DNA from: Actinomycetaceae bacterium
Lineage (GTDB): Bacteria; Actinomycetota; Actinomycetes; Actinomycetales; Actinomycetaceae
Length of the DNA stretch: 64,000 nucleotides
Assembly: GCA_030540715.1 (NCBI GenBank)
Contig: JAUNVQ010000009.1
Location: forward strand, 1-64,000
Direction of reading: 5' to 3'
In this document: positions 1 to 10,000 of the stretch, piece after piece
Layout of the letters: each line of letters opens with the position of its first letter
Position numbering within the stretch: the first letter of the stretch is position 1
Program-made: the position numbers and the translations under genes
The notes under the pieces: generated by a model
The model's input: the letters and a program-made list of their open reading frames with translations, nothing else
What the model was told of the DNA's origin: nothing
Database searches by the model: none

Positions 1-33
1 AAGCTGAGCATTGATGTCAAGAAAGCTGAATGA
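1..33 (+). CDS. Possible 3' end of an upstream gene (partial)
   Basis: Only frame 1 is open from the window edge. It encodes ten residues ending in lysine-rich VKKAE and stops with TGA at 31-33. This could be the C terminus of a gene lying mostly outside the window. The stretch is too short to identify a family, and it may be chance. Confidence 0.25.
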   Translation, partial: KLSIDVKKAE

Positions 34-101
34 GTAGTACTTAAAGGCACGCCATTTGCCAACATTGATACTCAGACAGGCTAGAGAAGCAATAGAGTTT
101 T

Positions 102-150
102 CGACGCACTGGTAAACAAGAAGAAGTTTTTGTTGTTTACCAGTGCGTCG
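102..150. repeat. Perfect 18-bp inverted repeat (hairpin or terminator candidate)
   Basis: Arms 102-119 and 133-150 are exact reverse complements, separated by 13 nt. No strong U-tract follows on the plus strand (only a short CATTGTTTTG), while on the minus strand the stem is followed by A-rich sequence. It may terminate the gene upstream of the window or be a large operator or RNA hairpin. Confidence 0.6.
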
Positions 151-267
151 CATTGTTTTGGCATCAATGAGCTTTCAGATTGTCACTCAATAAGGAAAAC
201 GCGGCCAGTTGGTAAAAGCACATACCGAAGGAATATCGCCCATCTGCGATTGCTAGCGAAAATTGTA

Positions 268-322
268 TGCAAACCCAAGCTAAAAGTGCCTGCAATTTCT
301 AGCGCGTTGTGCAAACCCAAGC
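268..322 (+). repeat. Direct repeat in methyltransferase upstream region
   Basis: The 13-mer TGCAAACCCAAGC occurs at 268-280 and 310-322. Each copy is preceded by CTAGCG and TTGT, so the similar unit is about 25-28 nt. It lies 90-140 bp before the start codon at 411 and could bind a regulator, or be a simple duplication. Confidence 0.5.
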
Positions 323-410
323 GCATTGTTCATTACATGGACACCCAAGAACATGTGACTACCCTCAATGCCGCTACCCTCGGCGGGTGTCATCCATATA
401 TGGTAGAGCT

Positions 411-1982
411 ATGTCGTCGTCATTTATATTATCAGCACCTCACCAAGAACAGCTTTCGTCCTCGGCGCAAAAACTTGCCGCTGAACTTCACAAGTTTTGC
501 CGTGACAACAGTATTACCAGTGACACTTTACATGAAGTAATGGGCGAAGATACGTCGAGCATCCTTCATCAAGGCGATACCGCGGCGGCGCGCCTGCGGA
601 TGCGCACTGTAGCAAATGACTCTGCTGTGAAGGACACGCAGCGAGCGCAAGCCAATTTTGCGCGTTTCTTTATGTTCGGTGATTGCCTTGACAACGAAAC
701 CCTGACGAGCGCATTTGGTGATAATCTTGTCACCTTACTTCGTGAAACCGCGCTTATTAACAACGGCCGTTCACGCATCGATCTGCGTCCAATTGATATT
801 GATGACAAAACTATCTATATAGCTTCTGACCTGGGTGTTGATGTCAATGCGCGTCCTATTGACGCCGATTATATTCTTGGTGTTGGCGGAGCATCGCTAA
901 GCCTTTTGCATCTTATCCCAACAAGTCCCGTCAAGGTGGCACTTGACATTGGCACGGGGTGCGGTATCCAGGCGCTGTATATGTCGTCTTTTGCCAAACG
1001 CGTTGTTGTCACCGATATTTCTTCACGTGCACTGTGGTTTGCCAAGTTCAACGCGTTACTTAACCAGATCGATAATCTTGACTTTCGCCAAGGTTCATTC
1101 TTTGAACCCGTTACCGGTGAGCAATTCGACCTTATTGTCACCAATCCACCTTTCGTGATCACCCCACCTAGCGTGCGCAAGAAACTAGATTATACTTATC
1201 GTGATGCGGGGATGGATGCCGATGCCGCGATGTACACCGTGGTCGCGCAGGCACAGAACTACCTTCGGCCTCATGGTCGATTTGTTGCCTTGGGAAACTG
1301 GCAGGTAACGAACACACCGCCTACCAACACAAGTGAGCACATAAGATCGTGGCTTTCACCAACCTGCAACTGGTGGGTGGGTTTGCGCGACTGGCAAACA
1401 CCAGAAGAATATATCCACTTGTGGCTCAAAGATTCGGGTCAAAACCTGCTGTCACCTAGCGAATACGAGCACCTTTTTTCCCTATGGCTCCAAGGCTTTG
1501 AGCGTGCCAACATCAACGGCATTTCAATGGGGTATATCCTGGGCATCAAAAATGGCGCACCCACAGCGTCCTCGAAGAAAATTTCGGAGGGCGAAGTGAT
1601 GATCGTTGATCAGCAAACAGGTAAGTTACCTGCAGGATCGGTTCTTTTTGAGAGACTTCACCACAGCGTGATGTGGAAGAAAAAAGACACCCGCAGCCGG
1701 TTGGATACTCACTACCACGTTCATCCAAAGGTAAAAGAGCGACGGCTTTACCAACCAGGAAGCGAACAACCCTGTGGCTTGGAATATGTGAATCCTGAAG
1801 GGGTTGCTATTGGTGTGGATACAGTGATCGCGGCCTGCGTGGGGGCCTGCGATGGTGAGTTAAGCCTTGACGCAATCATCGGGGCCGTAGCATCGCTTCT
1901 TGATGCTGACGTTGATGGACTTCGTGAACAGGTGCTTAGTCGCTGGGGCACGTTGCTACACCACGCTATTGTGACGCATTAA
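411..1982 (+). CDS. DUF7059-type SAM-dependent methyltransferase
   Basis: This is a cytoplasmic class I methyltransferase of about 523 residues. The N-terminal region (to about residue 150) matches the actinobacterial DUF7059 layout. The catalytic domain then carries the SAM-binding motif ALDIGTGCG near residue 177 and the NPPF motif near residue 244, as in HemK/RlmG-like N-methyltransferases that act on nucleic acid bases or glutamine side chains. The substrate of this family is not known to me. The reading frame is open upstream to 309, but ATG 411 is preferred because family similarity begins about there; the Shine-Dalgarno (SD) sequence is weak. Its 3' end overlaps the convergent membrane gene by 17 bp. 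Confidence 0.85.
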   Translation: MSSSFILSAPHQEQLSSSAQKLAAELHKFCRDNSITSDTLHEVMGEDTSSILHQGDTAAARLRMRTVANDSAVKDTQRAQANFARFFMFGDCLDNETLTSAFGDNLVTLLRETALINNGRSRIDLRPIDIDDKTIYIASDLGVDVNARPIDADYILGVGGASLSLLHLIPTSPVKVALDIGTGCGIQALYMSSFAKRVVVTDISSRALWFAKFNALLNQIDNLDFRQGSFFEPVTGEQFDLIVTNPPFVITPPSVRKKLDYTYRDAGMDADAAMYTVVAQAQNYLRPHGRFVALGNWQVTNTPPTNTSEHIRSWLSPTCNWWVGLRDWQTPEEYIHLWLKDSGQNLLSPSEYEHLFSLWLQGFERANINGISMGYILGIKNGAPTASSKKISEGEVMIVDQQTGKLPAGSVLFERLHHSVMWKKKDTRSRLDTHYHVHPKVKERRLYQPGSEQPCGLEYVNPEGVAIGVDTVIAACVGACDGELSLDAIIGAVASLLDADVDGLREQVLSRWGTLLHHAIVTH

Positions 1983-3192
1983 CGGTGATACGCTGTTCAA
2001 CAGAGCGCCTATCTACTAGCTCGAGTCCTGCAATCGTTGCTGATAGGCCACGTGAGTTACGCGTGAACAGTACAGACACAACAGAGAGGACAAGCATTAT
2101 TCCAACGCCTCTTGTGCCGATGTCGATCAGATTTACCCCATAAAATTCTGCCCGCCAATGGGGAAGCGCCCATAGGCATTGAAAGAATAGTAGGAGTCCC
2201 GCGCTGGCACTTGCTCTGACAATGCGACGCCGCAGCGACGGTGCTTCGCCCTCTTTTGTGACAAAACTGAGCCACACTAAACGCTGCCCAATGGAGGCTC
2301 CGTGACCAAAACATGCCGGCAGGTAAAAAACAATGATGGCAGCCACCAGTACAAGAAGTGGCGCCAACCAGCCTGGCGGGTTGAAAGTAAGGGCCTCCAG
2401 CGGGACGTTTTCGATGACACGCTGATAGCCGATCATAAACAGGCCAACGGTGGCAAACAACCCAACTTCGATAAGCAGCACAAAGAGTGTGTCAAAGAGC
2501 ATGCCGATAAAGCGCCGGGAAACACTGAGAGGTCGCGGCGCATCGCGTTTGGCGTGAAGCTCGTGGGCATCGGGGAAAAGTCGCCATAGCAGCGGTGCGC
2601 ATAATGCGCCGATAAAACCACCAAGAGAGTTCAAAATGAGGTCATCAATATCACCGAAACGGTGGGGGCACGGCAGAAGCCACCACATCCCAGTGGCTTG
2701 GGTGCATTCGATGAGGAAGGACAGCGCAATAGCAGTTAAGGTAGCAGAGGTCTTTGACCAGCGAAAATAGCCACATAAAAATAGTCCAAGGGGAATAAAC
2801 AGTAAAATATTGAAAGGAAGCTGCAAAAAATGTGCGCTGAGTAAACGCTCGGTCCATGACCATCCAGCTGTGTCGTCAATTGCTTTGAAAAGTGATTGAC
2901 CTGGAAGAAAGTTGGGTTCACGACTACGGGTGCAACGCATTGTTGCAGGGTCGGGAAGCGGAAGAAGTGTAAATGTAAAGATGGCAACGCCATAGACCGA
3001 AAACATGCCTGCCCCGATGAGCCGCTGCGCATTGACTGAGCCAAAAGAACGATAGTGCGAGATAACCAGTGGAATAAACAGCAGCGCAAAAAGGGCAACT
3101 CCGCTGATGATGGCTGCAAATGTAGAAGACTTCCACATTGACACTGCATCGCCTGTATGGACTATGGCAAGGGATAGTGCATTGAGTATCAC
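1966..3192 (-). CDS. VanZ-like / RDD-domain membrane protein
   Basis: About 408 residues, with two membrane modules. The first half has four to five hydrophobic segments with VanZ-family features (TLLPLPDP, then LLFIPLGLF and a CTQ/GDIDDLILN stretch). The second half begins with a basic-aspartate RDD-type helix (RFIGMLFDTLF) and has further segments. VanZ domains are linked to teichoplanin resistance and envelope stress, and RDD domains to transport or ion homeostasis; the combined role is unknown. I chose the GTG start at 3192 because AAAGGAG lies 7 nt upstream; an ATG further upstream (3249) and one downstream (3138) both lack a good SD. Confidence 0.75.
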   Translation of the reverse strand: MILNALSLAIVHTGDAVSMWKSSTFAAIISGVALFALLFIPLVISHYRSFGSVNAQRLIGAGMFSVYGVAIFTFTLLPLPDPATMRCTRSREPNFLPGQSLFKAIDDTAGWSWTERLLSAHFLQLPFNILLFIPLGLFLCGYFRWSKTSATLTAIALSFLIECTQATGMWWLLPCPHRFGDIDDLILNSLGGFIGALCAPLLWRLFPDAHELHAKRDAPRPLSVSRRFIGMLFDTLFVLLIEVGLFATVGLFMIGYQRVIENVPLEALTFNPPGWLAPLLVLVAAIIVFYLPACFGHGASIGQRLVWLSFVTKEGEAPSLRRRIVRASASAGLLLFFQCLWALPHWRAEFYGVNLIDIGTRGVGIMLVLSVVSVLFTRNSRGLSATIAGLELVDRRSVEQRITVNASQ

Positions 3193-3632
3193 CGCTTGGC
3201 TCCTTTCGATTTCGTATGTGTGTCTACTGCTGGTCAAGCATCGCAGCAACGATATGTACTTCGAGGGGTGTAGTAAGCGGTTGCTGAACGTTTCCCCCTT
3301 GAGCGCTCAGGCGCTGTTTGTACGTTGTGGCCATGCTTAGTATCTGATTCACGATAGTGATAGTCTGCCTTTATTATCTGGGTGTTTCCTTAGAGCGCGC
3401 CAGGGGGCTGTGTCTACTTTGCGGGTATAGATGGGTCGACTGTACGCCTAAGAACGGGAAAATGCGCTACTTACAAATGCAGTGTCTGTCACAATCATGA
3501 TAGTGCTTTACCTGCCATAGTGGTCGTTACCTTATTGAATGTAGGCATCCGTATTCCCTGCGTGAGTTTGTCTGTAAGCCAATGACAATATGAGGCAATG
3601 TGAAGCATATGACAAAGCACTTTGAAGTTCAC

Positions 3633-3649
3633 CACTTTCAGTGAAAGTG
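3633..3649. repeat. Palindrome CACTTTCA-G-TGAAAGTG
   Basis: An 8-bp perfect inverted repeat around one central base. It has the shape of a dimeric repressor site. No matching regulator is in the window. Confidence 0.45.
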
Positions 3650-3709
3650 CTACAGTAACAAAAGCAGATCGTCGGTGCACTCTTAAGCGGTGGTAGGCAA
3701 AACTGGCCG

Positions 3710-3734
3710 TTCGTCTGCACAAAGTGCAGACGAA
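3710..3734. repeat. Perfect 11-bp inverted repeat with 3-nt spacer
   Basis: TTCGTCTGCAC and GTGCAGACGAA flank AAA. No T-tract follows, so it resembles an operator or a leader hairpin more than an intrinsic terminator. It lies about 90 bp before folC. Confidence 0.55.
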
Positions 3735-3753
3735 AGAACCTATGGATAAGCAA

Positions 3754-3783
3754 TTCCACTGACATTATGCCCACTGGCATAAT
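3754..3783 (+). promoter_or_regulatory. Candidate folC promoter with palindromic operator
   Basis: TTCCAC (3754-3759) and CATAAT (3778-3783) are separated by 18 bp. The -10 lies in the right arm of the palindrome ATTATGCC-CACT-GGCATAAT (3764-3783). A related palindrome (ATGCCACCTGGCAT plus AAT) recurs at 18371-18387. The assignment is by pattern only. Confidence 0.4.
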
Positions 3784-3825
3784 AGACTCACCAGATCACA
3801 CAGCAGCACACGAAGGCAGGACACA

Positions 3826-5565
3826 ATGACATCTTCTTTTGAATCACCGCTTAATCGTTTTGAACAGGTTAAACGTGAAGCAGGTGAGGGAGGGATTGAC
3901 CCCGAGTTGCTTCCGTATATACAAGCATCGAAAGAAGAAGATGATCAAGACTACATTATCGATTCCGACAGTGAAGACACTGCCGTAGTAGCCTCGTTAG
4001 TGAAACACTCAATGCTGGCTGGTCCACTGGAAGAAGTGGTTGACGAGATAGTGTTGACACAGCATGACGATACCGTCGATGAGGGCGACATAGCAGAAAT
4101 ATGTGATGAATTATCAACCGATGACCGTGCAGCCTTCCACAGTGAGTCTCTTGACGAAGCGGCTGCTTTACACGCTCTTGATCAAAAGGTCAACACGATC
4201 TATCAATCAATTATTGCGCGAAAACCCGAACATCGACCCAATCCGTCACTGGATCGTGTTCGACGTGTGATGGAATATATGGGTGACCCCCATAGTGCCT
4301 ACCCCTCTATTCATATCACGGGGACAAACGGTAAAACCTCTGTTACTCGCATGATTGATGCTCTATGCACAGAACAGGGGCTGCGAACGGGACGTTTTAC
4401 TTCGCCGCATCTTCATACGGTACGTGAACGTATCGCGATAGACAATGAACCTATTTCTCGTGAAGGATTCATAGCAGCCTACGAAGACATTAAACCGATT
4501 ATCACTCTTGTAGATAATGAGTGTGCAGAACAGGGGCAAGCCCCACTGTCATTTTTTGAAGTACTGACAGCTATGGCTTTTCAAGCATTTGCAGATGCCC
4601 CCGTCGATGTTGCCATCGTTGAAGTTGGCCTTGGTGGTACTTGGGACTGTACCAACGTATTGCCTTCATCGGTACAGGTACTTACCCCCATCGACGTGGA
4701 TCATCAACGTTGGTTAGGGGCAACAGTGGAAGAAATCGCCCGCGATAAGGCGGGGATAATTAAACCGGATTCCCTTGTTATCAGTGGGCCTCAACACCAC
4801 AGTGTAACCCAGATCATTAGCCAGGCAGCAACCGCACACTCATCGGTGGCACGTTTTTATGGCACTGATTTTCAGGTATGTGAACGCAACCTTGGCGTAG
4901 GAGGACAGATCGTGACACTTCGTACGCCAGCTGGTATCTATGAAGATGTCTTTCTTCCGCTTTTTGGTGCACATCAGGCAACCAATGCAGCCGTTGCTTT
5001 AACAGCCTTTGAAGCATTCATGTCAGGGGGCCTTCAAGATCCAACAGTGGTTGAACATGCAATGATGAATGTGAGCTCGCCAGGCCGTGTTGAAGTAGTG
5101 CGAAGCTCGCCCACAGTTATCGTTGATGCCTGCCATAACCCTGCTGGGGCCACCACATTGGTGGATACTCTGGAAGAATCTTTTGCTTTTGGCACAGTTA
5201 TTGGACTGTTTTCGGCGATGAAAGATAAAGATGTTGAAGGGGTGCTGTCGGTACTTGAACCAGTATTCGAAGAAATAGTACTTGTCGAGATGCCAGGGGA
5301 GCGATCGATGCCCCTTGAACAGATGCGTTCAATAGCGCACGACGTCTTTGGTGAGGATCGGGTGCATGAGTCTGCAGAATCGCCCTCTTATGAAGAAAAT
5401 ACGGCTCACGGTATCGCCCTGGCAGCCGACCTTGGCGAAGCACAGGTTTCTGACGGTCAAAAAGCGGGTGTTGTGGCATGTGGCTCCGTAGTATTTGCCG
5501 CCGACGTCCGTCAGGCATGCCACCACGCACACTCAATCCGTCGCACGCGCAACAGCTTATTATGA
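3826..5565 (+). CDS. folC: Folylpolyglutamate synthase / dihydrofolate synthase
   Basis: FolC adds glutamate to dihydropteroate and to folates in the cytoplasm. The 579-residue product is longer than the usual 430-480 because of an acidic, probably disordered N-terminal extension of about 115 residues. The Mur-ligase-type core follows: ITGTNGKTS (P-loop) near residue 164, the SPHLHTVRERI segment, the EVGLGG motif near residue 264 and a C-terminal glutamate ligase domain with DACHNPAG near residue 437. The actinobacterial context folC-ndk supports it. Start at ATG 3826 with AAGG upstream; a downstream start that removes the acidic tail cannot be excluded. Confidence 0.92.
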   Translation: MTSSFESPLNRFEQVKREAGEGGIDPELLPYIQASKEEDDQDYIIDSDSEDTAVVASLVKHSMLAGPLEEVVDEIVLTQHDDTVDEGDIAEICDELSTDDRAAFHSESLDEAAALHALDQKVNTIYQSIIARKPEHRPNPSLDRVRRVMEYMGDPHSAYPSIHITGTNGKTSVTRMIDALCTEQGLRTGRFTSPHLHTVRERIAIDNEPISREGFIAAYEDIKPIITLVDNECAEQGQAPLSFFEVLTAMAFQAFADAPVDVAIVEVGLGGTWDCTNVLPSSVQVLTPIDVDHQRWLGATVEEIARDKAGIIKPDSLVISGPQHHSVTQIISQAATAHSSVARFYGTDFQVCERNLGVGGQIVTLRTPAGIYEDVFLPLFGAHQATNAAVALTAFEAFMSGGLQDPTVVEHAMMNVSSPGRVEVVRSSPTVIVDACHNPAGATTLVDTLEESFAFGTVIGLFSAMKDKDVEGVLSVLEPVFEEIVLVEMPGERSMPLEQMRSIAHDVFGEDRVHESAESPSYEENTAHGIALAADLGEAQVSDGQKAGVVACGSVVFAADVRQACHHAHSIRRTRNSLL

Positions 5566-5787
5566 CGAGAAGAAAAATAATGACGTTACTTCCAGCATAT
5601 TTTATAGTGCTTACCCCAAATGCTTCATTTGTGAATGCCCAGTAATGAAAAAGCGTAAAATAATACTGTAGCCTCGGCGTGACTCTGGACAAAAACGCAC
5701 CACACTTAGTGGACATTAGCGACAAAATAGGCCATGCTGAGTTAGTATTACCAAGAGAGCACTAACGTAGACAGAAAAGAAGGTAAC

Positions 5788-6534
5788 GTGGCCTCAGTAG
5801 CATTCATTGTTGTATCACAATCGCATACATTGGCACGCGGTATCTGTGAAGTTGTTGCCCCAATGGCCCCCGATGTTACAATTTTGCCCTGCGGATGTCA
5901 CGACGAAGGGTTAGCCACTGCCACCGAACTACTGACACAGTGCATTGATGAAGTTCTGGCAAGCAGTGAACCAGGAACCGTTATTGTATTAATGGCAGAT
6001 TTTGGTTCGGCACGTTTAGCGGCACAGCAGGTAATTAACGAACGTGGCTCACGCGATGTTGTTTTAGGGCGTGGCCCAGTTGTTGAAGGAACATCGGCTG
6101 GTGTTGTTGCGGCTCAACAGGGTGAAAAAGCTGCTGCTGTTGTGAGAGCTATTGCAGGCGCTTCGCAGTTTTTTCCGTCAATGGAAGCAGAGGACGATGA
6201 ACTAGCCGCCGTGAAAACCCCTGCTGATCCCTTAGCTCCACGAAACGTTACCGTTAACCATACTGAAGGTCTTGATGCGCGCCCAGCAGCCATCGTGGCG
6301 CGTATGGCTTCAGGTTTTAATGCCCGCATCAATATTGATAACGCCGACGCGACTTCGGTGCTGGCATTGATGCGTCTAGGAATTAAAGAGGGCGACCATA
6401 TTGTTTTGACTGCTGATGGGCCTGAAGCTGGACTTGCTTTAACTCAAATCTCGGAAGCAATAGAAAATGGTCTTGAACCAAAAGACTTGGTGTCAATGGC
6501 TGACACTGATGATAACAATGAGGATCAATCATAA
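5788..6534 (+). CDS. Degenerate PTS EIIA(Man/DhaM)-HPr fusion lacking both phospho-histidines
   Basis: The 248-residue product has two PTS-like domains. Residues 1-125 resemble the EIIA domain of DhaM, but the DhaM motif VSHS reads VVSQS here, so Gln11 stands at the phospho-His position. Residues 150-235 resemble HPr, but the active-site motif GLHARPA reads GLDARPA (Asp163). A serine (Ser190) sits at the position of HPr Ser46. E. coli DhaM has a further EI-like domain, which is absent here, and no dhaK/dhaL lie nearby. It cannot be a normal phosphocarrier; a regulatory or structural role resembling Crh is an inference. The GTG start at 5788 has AGAAGG upstream. It lies 21 bp before ndk, so the two are probably cotranscribed. 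Confidence 0.75.
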   Translation: MASVAFIVVSQSHTLARGICEVVAPMAPDVTILPCGCHDEGLATATELLTQCIDEVLASSEPGTVIVLMADFGSARLAAQQVINERGSRDVVLGRGPVVEGTSAGVVAAQQGEKAAAVVRAIAGASQFFPSMEAEDDELAAVKTPADPLAPRNVTVNHTEGLDARPAAIVARMASGFNARINIDNADATSVLALMRLGIKEGDHIVLTADGPEAGLALTQISEAIENGLEPKDLVSMADTDDNNEDQS

Positions 6535-6555
6535 TCCGCATCAGAAAGAGGGAAC

Positions 6556-6990
6556 ATGTTAAATAAGGATAAACACTACACGTTGCTACTGGTAAAACCA
6601 GATGGCTACGAGCGTGGCCTCACTGGCGAGGTACTGCGTCGCATAGAACGCAAAGGATACAAACTTGTGGCTTTGCGTATTTGTCAAGCAGATGAAGCAA
6701 CATTGGCTAACCATTACGCCGAACACGTTAATAAGCCCTTTTATAAGGGACTGATCGACTATATGATGTCGGCGCCAGTGGTTGCTGCCGTTATTGAAGG
6801 CCAAAATGTTGTGGAAGGCCTGCGTTCACTGACAGGAGCAACCAAGCCGACAGAGGCAGCACCAGGAACAATCCGCGGTGACTTTGCGCGTGATTGGGAC
6901 GATGATTCGGTGCGCAATATTGTTCATGCCTCAGATTCATTGGAATCAGCGTGGCGTGAAATTCCGATTTGGTTTGACGATCTGGTGTAG
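6556..6990 (+). CDS. ndk: Nucleoside diphosphate kinase
   Basis: Ndk moves the gamma phosphate from ATP to other nucleoside diphosphates through a phospho-histidine. The 144-residue product is of normal family length. It opens with the TLLLVKPDG motif, and the catalytic histidine lies in NIVHASDS near residue 121. The ATG is preceded by GAAAGAGGGAAC. It sits between the degenerate PTS gene and smc with short gaps, and it shares the actinobacterial folC-ndk neighbourhood. Confidence 0.96.
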   Translation: MLNKDKHYTLLLVKPDGYERGLTGEVLRRIERKGYKLVALRICQADEATLANHYAEHVNKPFYKGLIDYMMSAPVVAAVIEGQNVVEGLRSLTGATKPTEAAPGTIRGDFARDWDDDSVRNIVHASDSLESAWREIPIWFDDLV

Positions 6991-7001
6991 TATTTTCATC
7001 G

Positions 7002-10000
7002 ATGTTCGTTAAATCGCTCACTCTGCGAGGATTCAAATCCTTTGCCTCTCAAACAACTATGGAGTTCCAGCCTGGAATCATTGCCATTATTGGTCCCAAT
7101 GGTTCTGGAAAATCAAATATTGTTGATGCGCTTGGCTGGGTGATGGGTGAGCAGGGCGCAAAAAACCTGCGCGGACAGGCTATGTCTGACGTGATTTTTG
7201 CGGGCACGGCTCAACGTGCAGGTTTAGGGCGCGCCCAAGTGGAACTGTGTATTGATAACTCGTCGGGCGATTTGCCGATCGATTTTACTGAAGTCACGAT
7301 TTCACGAACTGTTTTCCGCTCAGGTGGCTCTGAATATTCTTTGAATGGTTCGCCGTGCCGGCTGCTTGATATTCAAGAATTATTGTCTGATACGGGCATG
7401 GGTAAAAACATGCATGTTATTGTTGGCCAAGGCCAACTAGATGAAGTGCTGTCGGCAGATCCACTGGTCAGACGCTCTTATATAGAGGAAGCTGCGGGGG
7501 TGTTAAAACATCGGCGACGAAAAGAACGTGCGTTATCCAAACTTGATTCAACGATGGATAAGCTGTCGCGACTTGAAGATTTAACTCGCGAGATTCGCCG
7601 CCAAATGGGGCCGCTATCACGTCAGGCGAAAGCAGCTCAACAAGCATCGGTTATTCAAGCAACGATTCGTGATGCCTCGTCACGTCTACAGGCTGATTCT
7701 ATTGCTCGTGCGCGCGATGAACTTGCGGAACGTTTGCGTCAACGTGATGCCATTCACCGTCAACGCCAAGAACTACGGGCAACCATTGATAGTCTTGAAA
7801 CCAAACTACAAACCCTTGATGGAAGTAGCAAAAGCTCTGACGGTTCAACAATGGGTGTCGATGCCTTGACTGCACTGTGGCATCAGCAATCGCAGTTGCA
7901 TACTCAATGTCAATCGTTTATTCAGTTAGCTCAGGAACGCTCACAAGCATTGTCACGCCCCATTGGCGGTGCCGTTGTGGACAATGACGCATTTCAACAC
8001 ATGATTGCAGAGGCTAACCATCGTATTGCCCGTGCTCAAAAGGATCAGGACACACTGCAAGCACGTATCAGCGAACAAGAAAAGCAACGTGATCGTGCTG
8101 AAAAAATTCTTGAAGATGCTTCTGATAAACGTTCGCGTTGGGAACGCGCCGTTGGCGATCATCGTGAGCAGTTAGCACGCTTAGAAGGTGAACGTGAGGC
8201 GCTAAAATCACAGCTTCGTTCTTTACGTGAGCAGCTGCAACAAATCAGTGTGCAACGCAATGATGCAGCAGGACGCAGCGAAAAGGCACATCGTGCGTTA
8301 AAGGAACTTCCAGCTGTTAATGATGCCAAAGTGAAAGAATTATCTGCTTACCATGCCGAACTGGTAGGTAAACATAAAAAGAGTGACCAAGAATTGGATG
8401 CTCAACGTAGTCACTATCAACGCCTTCATGGCGAGTATGCACGATGGGAATCACGGAAAGAAACAATTTCGGCCTCAATTGCTTCCCATAACGGTAGCGA
8501 TGAACTATTGGGGGCCAAATTAGATGGTATTAACAACACATTTGCTTCCGCCATTACCATTGCACACGGATGGGAAGATGCCTGCGCGGCATTCCTTGGC
8601 GACAAAACAGATGCGCTTGTTGCCGTCAGCGAGGACGCTGCTGTTAATGCGTTGCGTTATGCTCGCACCCACGGAACGGGTAAAGTTAATCTGATTTACG
8701 AACGCCGCGTTGGTAAGACAAGTGGTGAAACATATCAGCTACCTCATGATTTACCTGACTATGCACACCCATTAAGCAGTCTTTTATCGGCAAAAAATCC
8801 TCAACTGCAAGAAGTATTAACCTATTTATGTGCAAGGGCTGTTGCCGTACAAGATCTGGATCAGGCATTGAGTATTGTGAACACCTATCCAGAACTCACT
8901 GTAGTGACACGCCACGGTGAAACAGTGGGGGCTGTTTATGCACGTGGGGGAACAGAAGAAACTTTGTTGCGGCTCCATTCTCAGTTGAGTGAAGCTGAGG
9001 AACACTGCAAAGATCTTCGTTCTCAGGTTGAAGCCATTAAAGCTGAAGTGGAAAAACGTGAAGATAATAATCGTAACCTGGCCACAAAGATCGCACAGAT
9101 CTTAGAACAGATTCGCCACGCTGATGCACTGCACACAAAAGAGGCCGAACAGGCGGCCCGTGTAAATGCCGAAATCCAGTTAGCTGATGCAGAGGTCGAA
9201 CGCCTTGATAATGCGCGAAAAGAGATTGAGAAGCGTATCAGCCATGAACAGGAAAAAGTTGAAAAACAGGAGAAGGCTGTTTGTGACTGTATGCAGCAAG
9301 CGCCATCTTTAGAAGATAGCGCTGAGTCTTTACAGAAGGACTACGAGCAGGCATCAGAAAATGCGCGGGAGGCTCGCCAAAAGTTGACCGATCTTCAGCT
9401 GGAAAAACGTTCTGCTGATGAGCGTGCCCAGGCCGCAAAAAATCACCGTAAAGCCCTTGAAACCCAGTGGGAAGAACGTCGGGAACAGGCAAAACGGCAA
9501 AAGCGACGTGAAGAGCAGCGCCGCAAACGTGTAGAAGTATTGGGAAGTATTTCCGATATATCTGTCCGTGCCCATTCATTGAGTGAACAGCTTTATGAAC
9601 TGACCAGTCACTATCGACGTCAAGCTGTAGAGCAACAAGAAAAATATCAAAAAAATGCCCGTGAACTGCGTATTACTCTTCAGGAAACAACACGAAGCTA
9701 TGATCGTCGAACCGATGAAGTTCATCAACATGATGTGGCTGCTGCTGAACATAGGCTTCGAGTTGAACAGCTTGAAGAACGTGCTCGTCAAGAGCTGCAT
9801 ATTGAGCCGCATGAACTCATTGCGGACTACGGCCCCCACATGCTTATTCCTGTTGATGTGGTTCAGGGCGACGCTGTTGACGATGACAACCCTAAAATGG
9901 TTGCTTATGTGCGTTCTGAACAGGAAGAACGTTTAGCTGCTGCACAGAAAAAACTGTCGCGTTTAGGAACAATTAATCCTTTAGCGATGGAAGAGTATAA

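Larger units (their letters stand above)
3193..3825. promoter_or_regulatory. Divergent intergenic region with three palindromes
   Basis: These 633 bp separate the VanZ/RDD gene from folC. No convincing gene is seen. Three near-perfect inverted repeats lie in the folC-proximal half (3633-3649, 3710-3734, 3764-3783), an unusual density that suggests operators or leader structures. Confidence 0.6.

Noticed and set aside
5198..5725. Minus-strand open frame overlapping the end of folC
   Set aside because: It lies opposite folC coding sequence and has no domain or SD.
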